Positions 6,927-14,532 of a stretch of DNA of 16,597 nt are shown here, piece by piece. The position numbers and the translations under genes are program-made. The notes below the pieces were generated by a model that was not told the origin of the DNA, did no database searches, and saw only the letters and a program-made list of their open reading frames with translations. Each line of letters starts with the position of its first letter. Position 1 is the first letter of the stretch. Source of the DNA: Thermoplasmata archaeon. GTDB lineage: Archaea > Thermoplasmatota > Thermoplasmata > Thermoplasmatales > Thermoplasmataceae. Location: assembly GCA_021797295.1 (NCBI GenBank), contig JAKAAA010000013.1, forward strand, positions 1 through 16,597, written 5' to 3'.

Positions 6927-6945
6927 TTAATAAATCATTTAAGCG

Positions 6946-7464
6946 ATGAAAAATGCGCATAGCAAGAGAGAAATCCGTATCAGAAATAGCATAATACCTG
7001 CAATTTTTATCGGGATAACCCTGTCAATTACAATATTCTTGCTTTCACTCATACACATATACATTGTTCCCATCGCAAAATTTATCGTTTTTTCATCATT
7101 TGCTTCAAGTTCCTTTCTACTATTCATGCAGCCGCATCAGGATTCATCCAGAATCAGTAAATTTGTTAAAAGCTACATAATCTCCGGAATCTGTGGAATT
7201 ATCGGCTTCTTTGTTTCAGTGCATATTGGATTGTATGTAACTCTTGCAATTGTTGAGATGGTAGTTGCACTATTGCTGGTTACCTTTCAGGCAATGCACC
7301 CTCCGGCCATGGGTATTGCGGTAGTTTTTATACTTGAACGTGCAAATTTATTTGCACTGCTGTTTCTGTTTTCAGGAATGCTTCTAATAATCATATTTGA
7401 CCGGGTTTTGAATAAGTTTGTATATGTTGTAGAAGATGAATTTAAGAAAGAGACCCAAAAATAA
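6946..7464 (+). CDS. HPP-family integral membrane protein
   Basis: A 172-residue membrane protein with about four to five hydrophobic segments: 15-38, 43-61, 77-95, 97-115 and 122-150. The family mark is MHPPAMGIAVVF (117-128); the earlier SSFASSSFLLFMQPHQD (50-66) fits the conserved segment ending in Pro-His seen in HPP proteins. Some HPP members in cyanobacteria and chloroplasts have been linked to nitrite transport, but nothing here fixes the substrate. The C-terminus (YVVEDEFKKETQK) is charged and probably cytoplasmic. It has its own promoter (see 6909-6926) and ends 29 bases before metG. Most HPP proteins are of similar size; some carry added CBS domains, absent here. Confidence 0.8.
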   Translation: MKNAHSKREIRIRNSIIPAIFIGITLSITIFLLSLIHIYIVPIAKFIVFSSFASSSFLLFMQPHQDSSRISKFVKSYIISGICGIIGFFVSVHIGLYVTLAIVEMVVALLLVTFQAMHPPAMGIAVVFILERANLFALLFLFSGMLLIIIFDRVLNKFVYVVEDEFKKETQK

Positions 7465-7467
7465 AGA

Positions 7468-7477
7468 CTTAAATTTT
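7468..7477 (+). promoter_or_regulatory. Putative TATA box for metG
   Basis: CTTAAATTTT lies 17-26 bases before ATG 7494 (20-29 before ATG 7497) in the 29-base gap after the HPP gene. There is no Shine-Dalgarno before either ATG, so a leaderless metG message is likely. TAGTATAAA at 7477-7485 is another A/T box but is too close to the starts. Confidence 0.4.
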
Positions 7478-7493
7478 AGTATAAACTACCCTT

Positions 7494-9602
7494 ATGATGG
7501 AACGCGAAAAAATTCTTGTAAACTGTGCCCTGCCATATGCCAACGGGCCACTGCATCTCGGGCATATTGCAGGGGCATACCTGGGCGCTGACATATTTGT
7601 ACGTTTCAACAGGATGATGGAAAAGGAGGTGCTTTTCATCTCGGGTAGTGATGAATATGGAACGCCAATTACAATCAGTGCCGAAAAAAACCATGTTACC
7701 CCACAGGAAATAGCCGATAAATTTCATAATATGCAGATTGAAACATTCAATGCACTTGATATAAACTTTGATAAATTTATGAGAACCAGTGATCCGGAGC
7801 ACGATATAGATGTGGATGAATTCTTCCTGAACCTCCTGGAAAAAAATTACCTGGTGAAAAGATACATGGTTTCACCATTCTGCAAAACACTTAATAAGTT
7901 CATGCCGGACAGGTATATAGAAGGGACATGCCCGTACTGCGGATATGAAGGCGCCAGGGGAGATCAGTGCGATAACTGCGGTAGAACGCTGGATCCCATG
8001 GAATTGATAAATCCTGTATGTAATCTAGTTAATGAAACCCCGGTTTTCCGGGTTACAGAACATTTTTTCCTGACACTTGACTCGCTTCAGAAGGATCTTT
8101 CAGATTATATAGACTCAAAAACATACTGGAAACAGAACGTTTTGAAATTCACACAAAATTTCATAAATGAGGGGTTGCATCCCCGGGCAATAACCAGGGA
8201 CCTCGACTGGGGTGTTAAAATACCGATTTCCGGTTACGAGAATAAAAAGATATACGTATGGTTCGAGGCACTTATCGGTTATATAACCGGTGCAAGAGTA
8301 TACTCGAAGGAGATCGGAAAACCGGATTACTGGAAGAGTTTCTGGATGGACAGAAGTGTGAAATCATATTACTTCATTGGAAAGGACAATATACCATTCC
8401 ATACAATAATATGGCCATCAATGCTCCTGGCCCATGGAGAATACAACCTTCCATACAATGTTCCTGCAAATGAATACCTCAGATTCGATGGAGAGAAATT
8501 TTCCAAGAGCCGTGGTATAGGTTTCACAGCGGATGAAATGTTAAAATTTGTTGATAAGAATTCATTGAGGTACTATATGGCATCCATACTCCCTGAAACT
8601 GGGGATTCTGATTTTTCACTACATGAGTTCCAGTATAAGGTAAATTCTGAACTCGTGGACAAATATGGGAATTATATATACCGCGTGGAGAGCTTTATTG
8701 AGAAAAATGGTCTTTCACCCCATATTCCTGAATCTTTTGATACCAATGACAGCGAAATATTGAATCTGATCCAAAGTAAATTTTCTGCATACTGTGAGGA
8801 AATAGAAAACCTCCATATAAAACGCGGGCTTTCCATATGGCTGGAGCTTGTAATGGCGGCAAACAATTATTTCACTGAGGCTGCACCGTGGAAGCTCATT
8901 AAAGTGGATATGGACAAATTAAATGAAAAGCTCTACATCTCTCTGAAGATGGGGCAGTATCTGACAGTCATGCTATATCCCTATGTACCTTCAGCCGCAA
9001 TCAGCATCATGGAATCGCTGGGGATGCAATTGAACCCTGAAAAATCCACATTCTCAAAAATCCTCAATGATAATAATTTCCATGTTAATAAGGGTAATAT
9101 ACCCTTTGAAAAAATTGATCTGACAAACCCGAATGTGCTGGATATACAGCTTGCAACCGTTGTATCGGTGGAGAATCATCCATCAGCTGACTCTCTTTAT
9201 GTTATAAAGGTGAAAGGGGATAAACTGTATACATCAGTATCTGATTTAAAAAAATATTATTCAGGTGAGGCACTCACAGGCAGAAAGGTACTTGTACTCA
9301 CCAATCTGGAACCTGCTGTAATCAGGGGAATAAAATCGGACTGTTTAATCTTGTCCGTAAAAAATGCTGGTTCAGTGGAACTTCCCACAGGCAGTGGAGT
9401 GGACGGGGAACCTGTGGCCGCCGGTAATTACACTTACAATGGTGATGGAACAATGACTTACAAAGAATTCCAGAAAATGCAGTTCAGTATAGCCTGCCAT
9501 CATCTAATGGTGAAACTGGGAGAAAATCAGTACCCGTTGATGCTGAACGACGTATATATTAATTTATCTACAGAAATGCTGGATAATGTGGTGATAAAAT
9601 AA
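7494..9602 (+). CDS. metG: Methionyl-tRNA synthetase with fused C-terminal tRNA-binding domain
   Basis: Charges initiator and elongator tRNA-Met. The 702 residues contain the class I signature HLGH (21-24, in YANGPLHLGHIAGAYLGAD), a zinc knuckle CPYC...CDNC (Cys146, 149, 159, 162), the KMSKS loop as KFSKS (335-339) and a helical anticodon domain with NNYFTEAAPWKLIK near 460. From about residue 548 an EMAP-II/Trbp111-like OB-fold follows (LDIQLATVVSVENHPSADSLYVIKV, GRKVLVLTNLEPAVIRGIKSD). Many archaea encode this domain as a separate MetG-beta protein; here it is fused. About 45-50 residues after the OB fold (from NYTYNGDGTMTYKEFQ to the end) are extra compared with the usual stop of this domain. 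ATG 7494 and 7497 are equally possible starts (MMEREK). The next gene, rpoK, starts 92 bases downstream. Confidence 0.95.
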   Translation: MMEREKILVNCALPYANGPLHLGHIAGAYLGADIFVRFNRMMEKEVLFISGSDEYGTPITISAEKNHVTPQEIADKFHNMQIETFNALDINFDKFMRTSDPEHDIDVDEFFLNLLEKNYLVKRYMVSPFCKTLNKFMPDRYIEGTCPYCGYEGARGDQCDNCGRTLDPMELINPVCNLVNETPVFRVTEHFFLTLDSLQKDLSDYIDSKTYWKQNVLKFTQNFINEGLHPRAITRDLDWGVKIPISGYENKKIYVWFEALIGYITGARVYSKEIGKPDYWKSFWMDRSVKSYYFIGKDNIPFHTIIWPSMLLAHGEYNLPYNVPANEYLRFDGEKFSKSRGIGFTADEMLKFVDKNSLRYYMASILPETGDSDFSLHEFQYKVNSELVDKYGNYIYRVESFIEKNGLSPHIPESFDTNDSEILNLIQSKFSAYCEEIENLHIKRGLSIWLELVMAANNYFTEAAPWKLIKVDMDKLNEKLYISLKMGQYLTVMLYPYVPSAAISIMESLGMQLNPEKSTFSKILNDNNFHVNKGNIPFEKIDLTNPNVLDIQLATVVSVENHPSADSLYVIKVKGDKLYTSVSDLKKYYSGEALTGRKVLVLTNLEPAVIRGIKSDCLILSVKNAGSVELPTGSGVDGEPVAAGNYTYNGDGTMTYKEFQKMQFSIACHHLMVKLGENQYPLMLNDVYINLSTEMLDNVVIK

Positions 9603-9694
9603 ATATAAAATGCAATACGTAATTCTATCTCTATCACAGAATTTGTCTTATGCAAATGTTTATTTAGGATTATTTAATTCACCTTATACTTTAA

Positions 9695-9874
9695 ATGATT
9701 TCTATGATGCTGACTAAATTTGAAAAAGCGAGGATTATCGGGGCAAGGGCATTGCAAATTGCAATGGGCGCTCCTGTGATTTTGGATGTTTCGCCTGACA
9801 TGATAGACCCCATAGATATCGCTATTTGTGAATTCAACAATGATGTTATACCGATTACCATAAGGCGGAAATAA
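9695..9874 (+). CDS. rpoK: DNA-directed RNA polymerase subunit K (Rpb6/omega homologue)
   Basis: A 59-codon gene in the 349-base gap between metG and the adenosyltransferase. The translation carries the subunit K core: [20 protein letters not shown] (6-25), [20 protein letters not shown] (25-44) and the C-terminal [13 protein letters not shown] (47-59). The protein helps assemble and stabilise the polymerase on the largest subunit. The length is normal for archaeal K, which lacks the acidic N-terminal tail of eukaryotic Rpb6. The start is uncertain: ATG 9695, 9704 and 9707 are in frame. A TATA box TTTATTTA (9659-9666) fits 9695 and TTATTTAAT (9670-9678) fits 9704; [10 protein letters not shown] would be a common N-terminus. 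It is alone here, away from rpsB, rpoN and eno. Confidence 0.92.
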   Translation: MISMMLTKFEKARIIGARALQIAMGAPVILDVSPDMIDPIDIAICEFNNDVIPITIRRK

Positions 9875-9875
9875 A

Positions 9876-9893
9876 ACTTTTAAAATATTTTTA
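9876..9893 (+). terminator. Possible T-rich terminator after rpoK
   Basis: Directly after the rpoK stop, two T tracts (9878-9881 and 9888-9892) occur in an A/T-rich stretch. Archaeal termination usually needs only oligo-T on the coding strand, so this is a reasonable but weak candidate. No stem is needed or clear. Confidence 0.25.
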
Positions 9894-9922
9894 CGATCAA
9901 TTCGCTTATGCCTTAAACAAAA

Positions 9923-9930
9923 TATTAAAT
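9923..9930 (+). promoter_or_regulatory. TATA box for the cobalamin adenosyltransferase gene
   Basis: TATTAAAT (within AAATATTAAATC, 9920-9931) is centred about 26 bases before ATG 9952, and no Shine-Dalgarno precedes that ATG. This supports a leaderless transcript that begins at or next to the start codon. Confidence 0.55.
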
Positions 9931-9951
9931 CTTTAATGATAATAGGTTTTC

Positions 9952-10485
9952 ATGTTTACGAGGCGTGGGGATCAGGGTGAAACCGATAATGGGCTCAGGG
10001 TGCGTATAGGAAAGGATTCTCCCATGGTGGATTTAGAGGGTACATTCGATGAATTAAATTCATTCATAGGGAATGCCCTTATAAATACTAAATGGGAAGA
10101 CATTAAAAATGACCTGATCAAAATTCAGAACGATGTTTTTGTTATGGGTGAGGATTTAACAGCTGAAAGCAAGCATAGAACCATAAAGGATGAAGATGTA
10201 AAATGGCTGGAACAGCGGGTGCTTGAATACAGGAAAGAAATAGGGAAAATAAAGCTTTTTGTAATACCTGATGGAAGTTTGCAGGCAGTTTCACTGCACA
10301 TGGCCAGGACAGTTGCAAGGCGAACAGAAAGGCTTGCAGTATTCGTTTCTAAGCAGATGACCATGAACAAATATATTATGATATACCTGAACAGGCTTTC
10401 CTCCATGCTCTTTATGCAGGCTTTAGTATCAAACAAACGCCTTGGAATAGTGGAACGCATCTGGGATATTAATATTGAATCCTGA
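9952..10485 (+). CDS. Cob(I)alamin adenosyltransferase, PduO type
   Basis: Transfers the adenosyl group of ATP to cob(I)alamin to give coenzyme B12, in the cytoplasm as a trimer of helix bundles. The 177 residues show the N-terminal ATP-binding FTRRGDQGETDNG (2-14), GTFDELNSFIGNAL (30-43), the signature ARTVARRTERLAV (118-130, with Arg119, 123, 124, Glu126 and Arg127) and the closing YLNRLSSMLFMQALVSNK (145-162). Length and motifs match the Thermoplasma acidophilum enzyme whose structure defined the fold. No B12 biosynthesis or B12-dependent mutase genes are next to it. Its 3' end overlaps the convergent lipB by 17 bases, so the two messages are antisense to each other there. Confidence 0.93.
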   Translation: MFTRRGDQGETDNGLRVRIGKDSPMVDLEGTFDELNSFIGNALINTKWEDIKNDLIKIQNDVFVMGEDLTAESKHRTIKDEDVKWLEQRVLEYRKEIGKIKLFVIPDGSLQAVSLHMARTVARRTERLAVFVSKQMTMNKYIMIYLNRLSSMLFMQALVSNKRLGIVERIWDINIES

Positions 10486-11128
10486 TCATATCTCTCTTTT
10501 CCACTTCAGTGAATCCCCCGAAACGCCGTGAAAATTCATATATAAGCGAGGGTATAACCTTTTCCCGGGGTATATTGACATAGGATATGACATTGCTATT
10601 CATACCGCATGGATTTATGGGGGTAAACCCCTCCAGTACCGATGGCGATATATTGAGTGCCATGCCATGGTATGAAACATAATCATCCACAGCCATTCCC
10701 AGAGATGCAACCTTTCTCTTCTTCCCATTATCATCGACCCATATGCCCGGTTCTCCATAAAGCATGGCCATGTATCCGTAAGATTTCAGCATATCTATAT
10801 AGGACTCTTCTATATTTTCAAGCAGTTTCCTTATCTCTTTCCTGCCATTGATTCTTACATCAAAAATAAAGTATGCAACAAGCTGTCCCTCACCGTGGTA
10901 TGTTACATCCCCTCCACGATCGGTCTTGATTACATTTACATTGGTGTAATTTGCTGGATCGGCTTTTCTGCCAACCGTATAAACATTATAGTGCTCGAGG
11001 AATAGCACAGTATCAGGAATCAGGTTATTCTTCCTGGCACGCACAAGCCTGTACTGTAAATTGAGGGCATCATTATATTCTATTTTTCCCAGGTCCGTCC
11101 AGTAGTTAGTCATTTGTCTCAGCAGCAT
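10469..11128 (-). CDS. lipB: Lipoyl(octanoyl) transferase LipB
   Basis: Transfers an octanoyl group, normally from octanoyl-ACP, to the lipoyl-domain lysine of E2 or GcvH. The 219 residues show LFLEHYNVYTVGRKAD (42-57), the family motif TDRGGDVTYHGEGQLVAYFIFD (69-90), GEPGIWVDDNGKKRKVASLG (125-144) with catalytic Lys139, YHGMALNIS (153-161) and PCG with catalytic Cys174. Both members of the Cys/Lys pair are therefore present, which favours LipB over the related LplA ligases. ATG 11128 is supported by GGAAGGA ending 7 bases upstream, although it overlaps the end of lpd by 23 bases; Met6 (11113) would cut the overlap to 8. It is the last gene of the 2-oxoacid dehydrogenase operon. Confidence 0.93.
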   Translation of the reverse strand: MLLRQMTNYWTDLGKIEYNDALNLQYRLVRARKNNLIPDTVLFLEHYNVYTVGRKADPANYTNVNVIKTDRGGDVTYHGEGQLVAYFIFDVRINGRKEIRKLLENIEESYIDMLKSYGYMAMLYGEPGIWVDDNGKKRKVASLGMAVDDYVSYHGMALNISPSVLEGFTPINPCGMNSNVISYVNIPREKVIPSLIYEFSRRFGGFTEVEKRDMIRIQY

Positions 11129-12395
11129 CCTTCAATCCTTCCGAAACCGTGGGATGTGGGTGTATTGTCAGGAACAGGTCATCTATGGATAGTCCTGATT
11201 CTACTGCCAGGCTGATTTCAGTTATGGATTCAGAAGATCTCGGTGCAGCAACTCCGGCACCTGTTATGCTTCCATCATCGTCATAGTACAACTTGAAAAA
11301 ACCCTCTTTCTGATTCATTGTCAGAGACCTGGGATTTGCCAGTACGGGTATCTTGTTATATTTGCTTCCTGCTTTTCCTGTAAAGGCAATTTCCGGGTCT
11401 GTATACACAACAAAGGGCAGGGCCCTGTAATCTACTACTGTATCATTTCCCAGTATATTTTCTGCAGCAACATATCCATCATAGAATGCCTTATGTGCCA
11501 GCATGGGGCCTCCTGAAACATCCCCGATTGCGTATACACTGGATATATTTGTCCTCTTATGCCCGTCGGTCTTTATAAATCTCCCGTCCATCTGAATTCC
11601 GAGTTTTTCTATCCCAGTATCCGCTGTATTGGGTACACGCCCGACCGACATGAGTACAGTATCTGCCTCAATGCTGTCATTTCCCTCTACTGCCACAGTA
11701 TACTTTCCGGTTTTCTTTACGGACTGTACCTTGCTCCCCGTCATGATTTTAACGCCCAGTTTCCTGAGTTTTTTATCAACCTCCCTGGCAAGGTCTTCCT
11801 CTATTTCCGGTAATATCCTTTCCTTCATTTCAATGATATAAACCTCGGATCCCAGTTTCCTGAAGGCTGTTCCCATTTCAATGCCTATATATCCGCCGCC
11901 TATTACAACAAGTTTTTCAGGGATATTTTCCATGGCAAGTATTTCCCTGTTATAGTAAACATCATCCATGCCTTTTATTTTTACAGGCACTGATCCGGTA
12001 TCTATGACTATATTCTCGGTTGAATAATCAGTTCCATTAACAGTGACAGTATTTTTATCCTTTATGCTTCCTGTGCCGTAGACTATTTTCGCCCCGAGGC
12101 TGAGGCAAAGTTTTTCCGCACCACCGGTTATCCTTGTCACCATGGACTGCTTCCATTTCTGCCATTCCTTCATATCGAGATTGTAATTCATGGAAACCCC
12201 CGGCATATCCTTCAGGTATTCTATTCCCTCGCTCAATTCTATAAGTGCTTTGGAAGGGATGCATCCATAGTTCAGGCATTCGCCGCCGAATTTTTCCTTT
12301 TCAATGATCAAAACCTTTTTTTTATGCTTCAACAGCCTCAATGCAGAATAGTAACCACCGGCTCCGGACCCTATAAATGCAGCATCGAAATCCAT
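11106..12395 (-). CDS. lpdA: Dihydrolipoyl dehydrogenase (E3)
   Basis: Re-oxidises the dihydrolipoyl group of E2 with NAD+, using FAD and a redox disulfide. Seen in order: FAD motif FIGSGAGGYYSALR (7-20), disulfide motif GGECLNYGCIPSKA (37-50; Cys40 and Cys45), NAD-binding VVIGGGYIGIEMGTAF (163-178), YAIGDVSGGPMLAHKAF in the FAD domain and the interface motif HPHPTVSEGLKDAA (412-425; His414, Glu419). At 429 residues it is somewhat shorter than the common 450-475. Its ATG abuts the E2 stop with no gap (TGA-ATG), so translation is probably coupled. Being inside the operon, this E3 belongs to this complex, but it may also serve a glycine cleavage system if one exists. Confidence 0.95.
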   Translation of the reverse strand: MDFDAAFIGSGAGGYYSALRLLKHKKKVLIIEKEKFGGECLNYGCIPSKALIELSEGIEYLKDMPGVSMNYNLDMKEWQKWKQSMVTRITGGAEKLCLSLGAKIVYGTGSIKDKNTVTVNGTDYSTENIVIDTGSVPVKIKGMDDVYYNREILAMENIPEKLVVIGGGYIGIEMGTAFRKLGSEVYIIEMKERILPEIEEDLAREVDKKLRKLGVKIMTGSKVQSVKKTGKYTVAVEGNDSIEADTVLMSVGRVPNTADTGIEKLGIQMDGRFIKTDGHKRTNISSVYAIGDVSGGPMLAHKAFYDGYVAAENILGNDTVVDYRALPFVVYTDPEIAFTGKAGSKYNKIPVLANPRSLTMNQKEGFFKLYYDDDGSITGAGVAAPRSSESITEISLAVESGLSIDDLFLTIHPHPTVSEGLKDAAETND

Positions 12396-13553
12396 TCAAT
12401 CACCGATGTACATTAGAGGGTATTCCAGAACTTCCTTTAATCTGCCGAGGAAACGTGCAGCCTCTGCACCATCTATGAGCCTGTGATCGCAGGCCAGTGT
12501 GAGGTAAAGCCCCTGCCTCAGCTCTCCATTTACAAACCCTGAAGTTCTGGAGTTAACTTCCAGTATTGCAACTTCCGGATAATTAATTATGGGCGTGGCT
12601 ATTATTCCCCCTATAGAACCTATATTTGTCACCGAAAACGTCGAACCCTGAACATCCTGAAGCTGGAGTTTTCCACTTCTAGCACGCTCTGCCATATCCT
12701 TTATTTCCTCAGATATCTGGAATATGCCCTTTGATGCAACGTCCTTAACAACCACAACAGTCAATCCCGATGGAGAATCCACGGCAACACCGATGTTATA
12801 TTTCTTCTTTATTGTGTATGTCTTATTATTCTCATTATAAATTGCATTCAGTTTAGGAAAATCCTTAAAGGCAACCGTTACTGCCTTTACGAAGAAAGCC
12901 GTAAAGCTCAGGTATTTTTTGCCCGCATACTGTTTTATTGATTTTTCTATGTTTTCTGTATCTATGAAATCTGTAATTGTAAAATGTGGTATGATCTGCT
13001 TTGATTTGGTCATTTTATCAAATATTATCTTTCTTACTCCCGTTGGTGTTATGATCTCATCTTCACCGGAAGCCACGGTAACAGGTTTCGGTGCTCCGGC
13101 GGTTTTCTGGGATGCGAAGCTATCTATATCTTCCTTGGTTATCCTGCCATCAGGGGATGCCGGCTTAATCTTCAGAAGATCCACATCCTTCGATCTTGCA
13201 TATGCACGAACTGCAGGTGTTGCCTTGACGCTGGGGATTTTTTCATCGGTGCTAATGGAAACCTCCTGTTTCGGGGTGGGCACCTCCTTCTTTTCCCCAG
13301 CCGGGCTGTTTGACTCATCAGGTGAGTCGATTTCCAGAATGGCCTCACCGATCATTGCCGTTTCCCCCTCATTGACCAGGGTTTTAACGATCTTGCCCGC
13401 AACAGGCGACGGTATCTTTACTGTTATCTTATCGGTCATAACCTCTACCAGTTCATCATCTTTTTTTACCGAATCGCCCGGTTTTACATTCCATTTTACG
13501 ATTTCTCCTTCCTGAATTCCCTCACCAATGGGGGGTAAACTTACAGTATACAT
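12396..13553 (-). CDS. 2-oxoacid dehydrogenase E2 (dihydrolipoyl acyltransferase)
   Basis: Core of the complex: it carries the swinging lipoyl arm and passes the acyl group to CoA. From Met1 at 13553 (385 residues): one lipoyl domain with VEVMTDKITVKIPSPVAG (about 36-53, lipoyl Lys42), a Pro/Glu/Ser-rich linker (74-107), the peripheral-subunit-binding domain (ATPAVRAYARSKDVDLLKI...PDGRITKEDI, about 111-143), a second linker, then the catalytic domain ending in CDHRLIDGAEAARFLGRL (His357 and Asp361 of HxxxDG). I chose ATG 13553 over an upstream in-frame TTG (13565) because GGTGAT (13558-13563) sits four bases before it. Gap from E1-beta is 13 bases. The overall type resembles branched-chain and acetoin complexes; the acid specificity is not fixed by sequence. 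The T. acidophilum homologue has been reported to form a 42-mer core. Confidence 0.95.
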   Translation of the reverse strand: MYTVSLPPIGEGIQEGEIVKWNVKPGDSVKKDDELVEVMTDKITVKIPSPVAGKIVKTLVNEGETAMIGEAILEIDSPDESNSPAGEKKEVPTPKQEVSISTDEKIPSVKATPAVRAYARSKDVDLLKIKPASPDGRITKEDIDSFASQKTAGAPKPVTVASGEDEIITPTGVRKIIFDKMTKSKQIIPHFTITDFIDTENIEKSIKQYAGKKYLSFTAFFVKAVTVAFKDFPKLNAIYNENNKTYTIKKKYNIGVAVDSPSGLTVVVVKDVASKGIFQISEEIKDMAERARSGKLQLQDVQGSTFSVTNIGSIGGIIATPIINYPEVAILEVNSRTSGFVNGELRQGLYLTLACDHRLIDGAEAARFLGRLKEVLEYPLMYIGD

Positions 13554-13557
13554 TTTT

Positions 13558-13563
13558 ATCACC
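13558..13563 (-). promoter_or_regulatory. Shine-Dalgarno of E2 (decides the start codon)
   Basis: GGTGAT on the minus strand, part of the archaeal anti-16S complement GGAGGTGAT, lies four bases before ATG 13553. It would overlap the alternative TTG start at 13565, which therefore is unlikely to be used. Confidence 0.7.
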
Positions 13564-13566
13564 AAA

Positions 13567-14532
13567 TCAGTATTTCAGCAGTTTCTCTATTGCTGCCATT
13601 ATTCTTCTCTCGTTAGGCACATAGTATTCTTCCAGTGCAAATGGTATGGGTATGTCAAGCCCCGTGACCCTAAGAATAGGCGCGGCAAGATAATCAATTG
13701 CCCTCTCGGAAATAGTGGCAGAAAGTTCGGCTCCGACACCGAACATTTTCGGGGCCTCATGGACTATCAGTACCTTTCCGGTCTTTTTCACGCCTGCCAT
13801 GATTGTATCAAGGTCGAAGGGGCTCAGGGTCCTCAAATCTATTATCTGGGCATTTACATTATTCTTTTCCACTGTACTTTTTACAAGGGGTACGGCGGGG
13901 CCATATGTCAATATCGTAAGGTCATCCCCCTCCCTTATGACGCTGGCCTTTCTCAAATCAACCTTATAGTAATCATCAGGAACCTCCATTTTTCCTGCAT
14001 AATAAAGCCTCTTCGGCTCAAGAAATATAACCGGGTCATTCAATTCTATGGATGAAAGCAAAAGCCCCTTTGCATCATAGGGATTTGAGGGCGTTACAAC
14101 CGTAAGCCCCTGTGTATGCGTGAAGTACACCTCTCCACTCTGGGAATGGTAAGGTCCGCCATGGACTCCTCCACCGTAAGGTGTTCTCAAAACCATGGGA
14201 AGGGTGTAATCCCCATTGGTTCTATACCTGAGTTTTGCCATCTGGTTGATTATCTGATCCATAGCGGTGTAAATAAAATCCTGGAACTGGATTTCTGGAA
14301 TGGATTTAAGACCGGCCATGGACATGCCTATGCCGAATCCTACTATGCCCAGTTCGGCAAGCGGCGTATCCATAACCCTCTCCTTTCCATATTTAGCGAG
14401 CAATCCATCTGTTACCCTGAACACCCCTCCATCTGTGCCCACATCCTCTCCCAGAAGTATTATGGAATCATCCTTTTCCATAGCATTATTCAATCCACTG
14501 TTAAGCGCCTTTACCATTGTCATTTGAGTCAT
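13567..14532 (-). CDS. 2-oxoacid dehydrogenase E1 component, beta subunit
   Basis: With E1-alpha, decarboxylates a 2-oxoacid with thiamine diphosphate and reductively acylates the lipoyl arm of E2. The 321 residues match the usual 320-330. Seen: LNSGLNNAMEKDDSIILLGEDVG (10-32), the ThDP-activating glutamate Glu60 in DTPLAELGIVGFGIGMSMAG (55-74), PEIQFQDFIYTAMDQIINQMAK (79-100), GGGVHGGPYHSQS near 120-132 and the C-terminal domain with DLRTLSPFD and HEAPKMFGVGAEL. The sequence is of the branched-chain/acetoin E1-beta type. ATG 14532 overlaps the E1-alpha stop in ATGA, and GAGGTGAT (14538-14545) lies five bases upstream, among the strongest Shine-Dalgarno sites in the window. Confidence 0.95.
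   Translation of the reverse strand: MTQMTMVKALNSGLNNAMEKDDSIILLGEDVGTDGGVFRVTDGLLAKYGKERVMDTPLAELGIVGFGIGMSMAGLKSIPEIQFQDFIYTAMDQIINQMAKLRYRTNGDYTLPMVLRTPYGGGVHGGPYHSQSGEVYFTHTQGLTVVTPSNPYDAKGLLLSSIELNDPVIFLEPKRLYYAGKMEVPDDYYKVDLRKASVIREGDDLTILTYGPAVPLVKSTVEKNNVNAQIIDLRTLSPFDLDTIMAGVKKTGKVLIVHEAPKMFGVGAELSATISERAIDYLAAPILRVTGLDIPIPFALEEYYVPNERRIMAAIEKLLKY

Noticed and set aside
8258..8473. 71-codon frame inside metG on the same strand
   Set aside because: Out-of-frame overlap within the MetRS catalytic domain, without a ribosome binding site or family resemblance.
13554..13565. TTG 13565 as the start of E2
   Set aside because: It would add four residues across the Shine-Dalgarno GGTGAT that serves ATG 13553.
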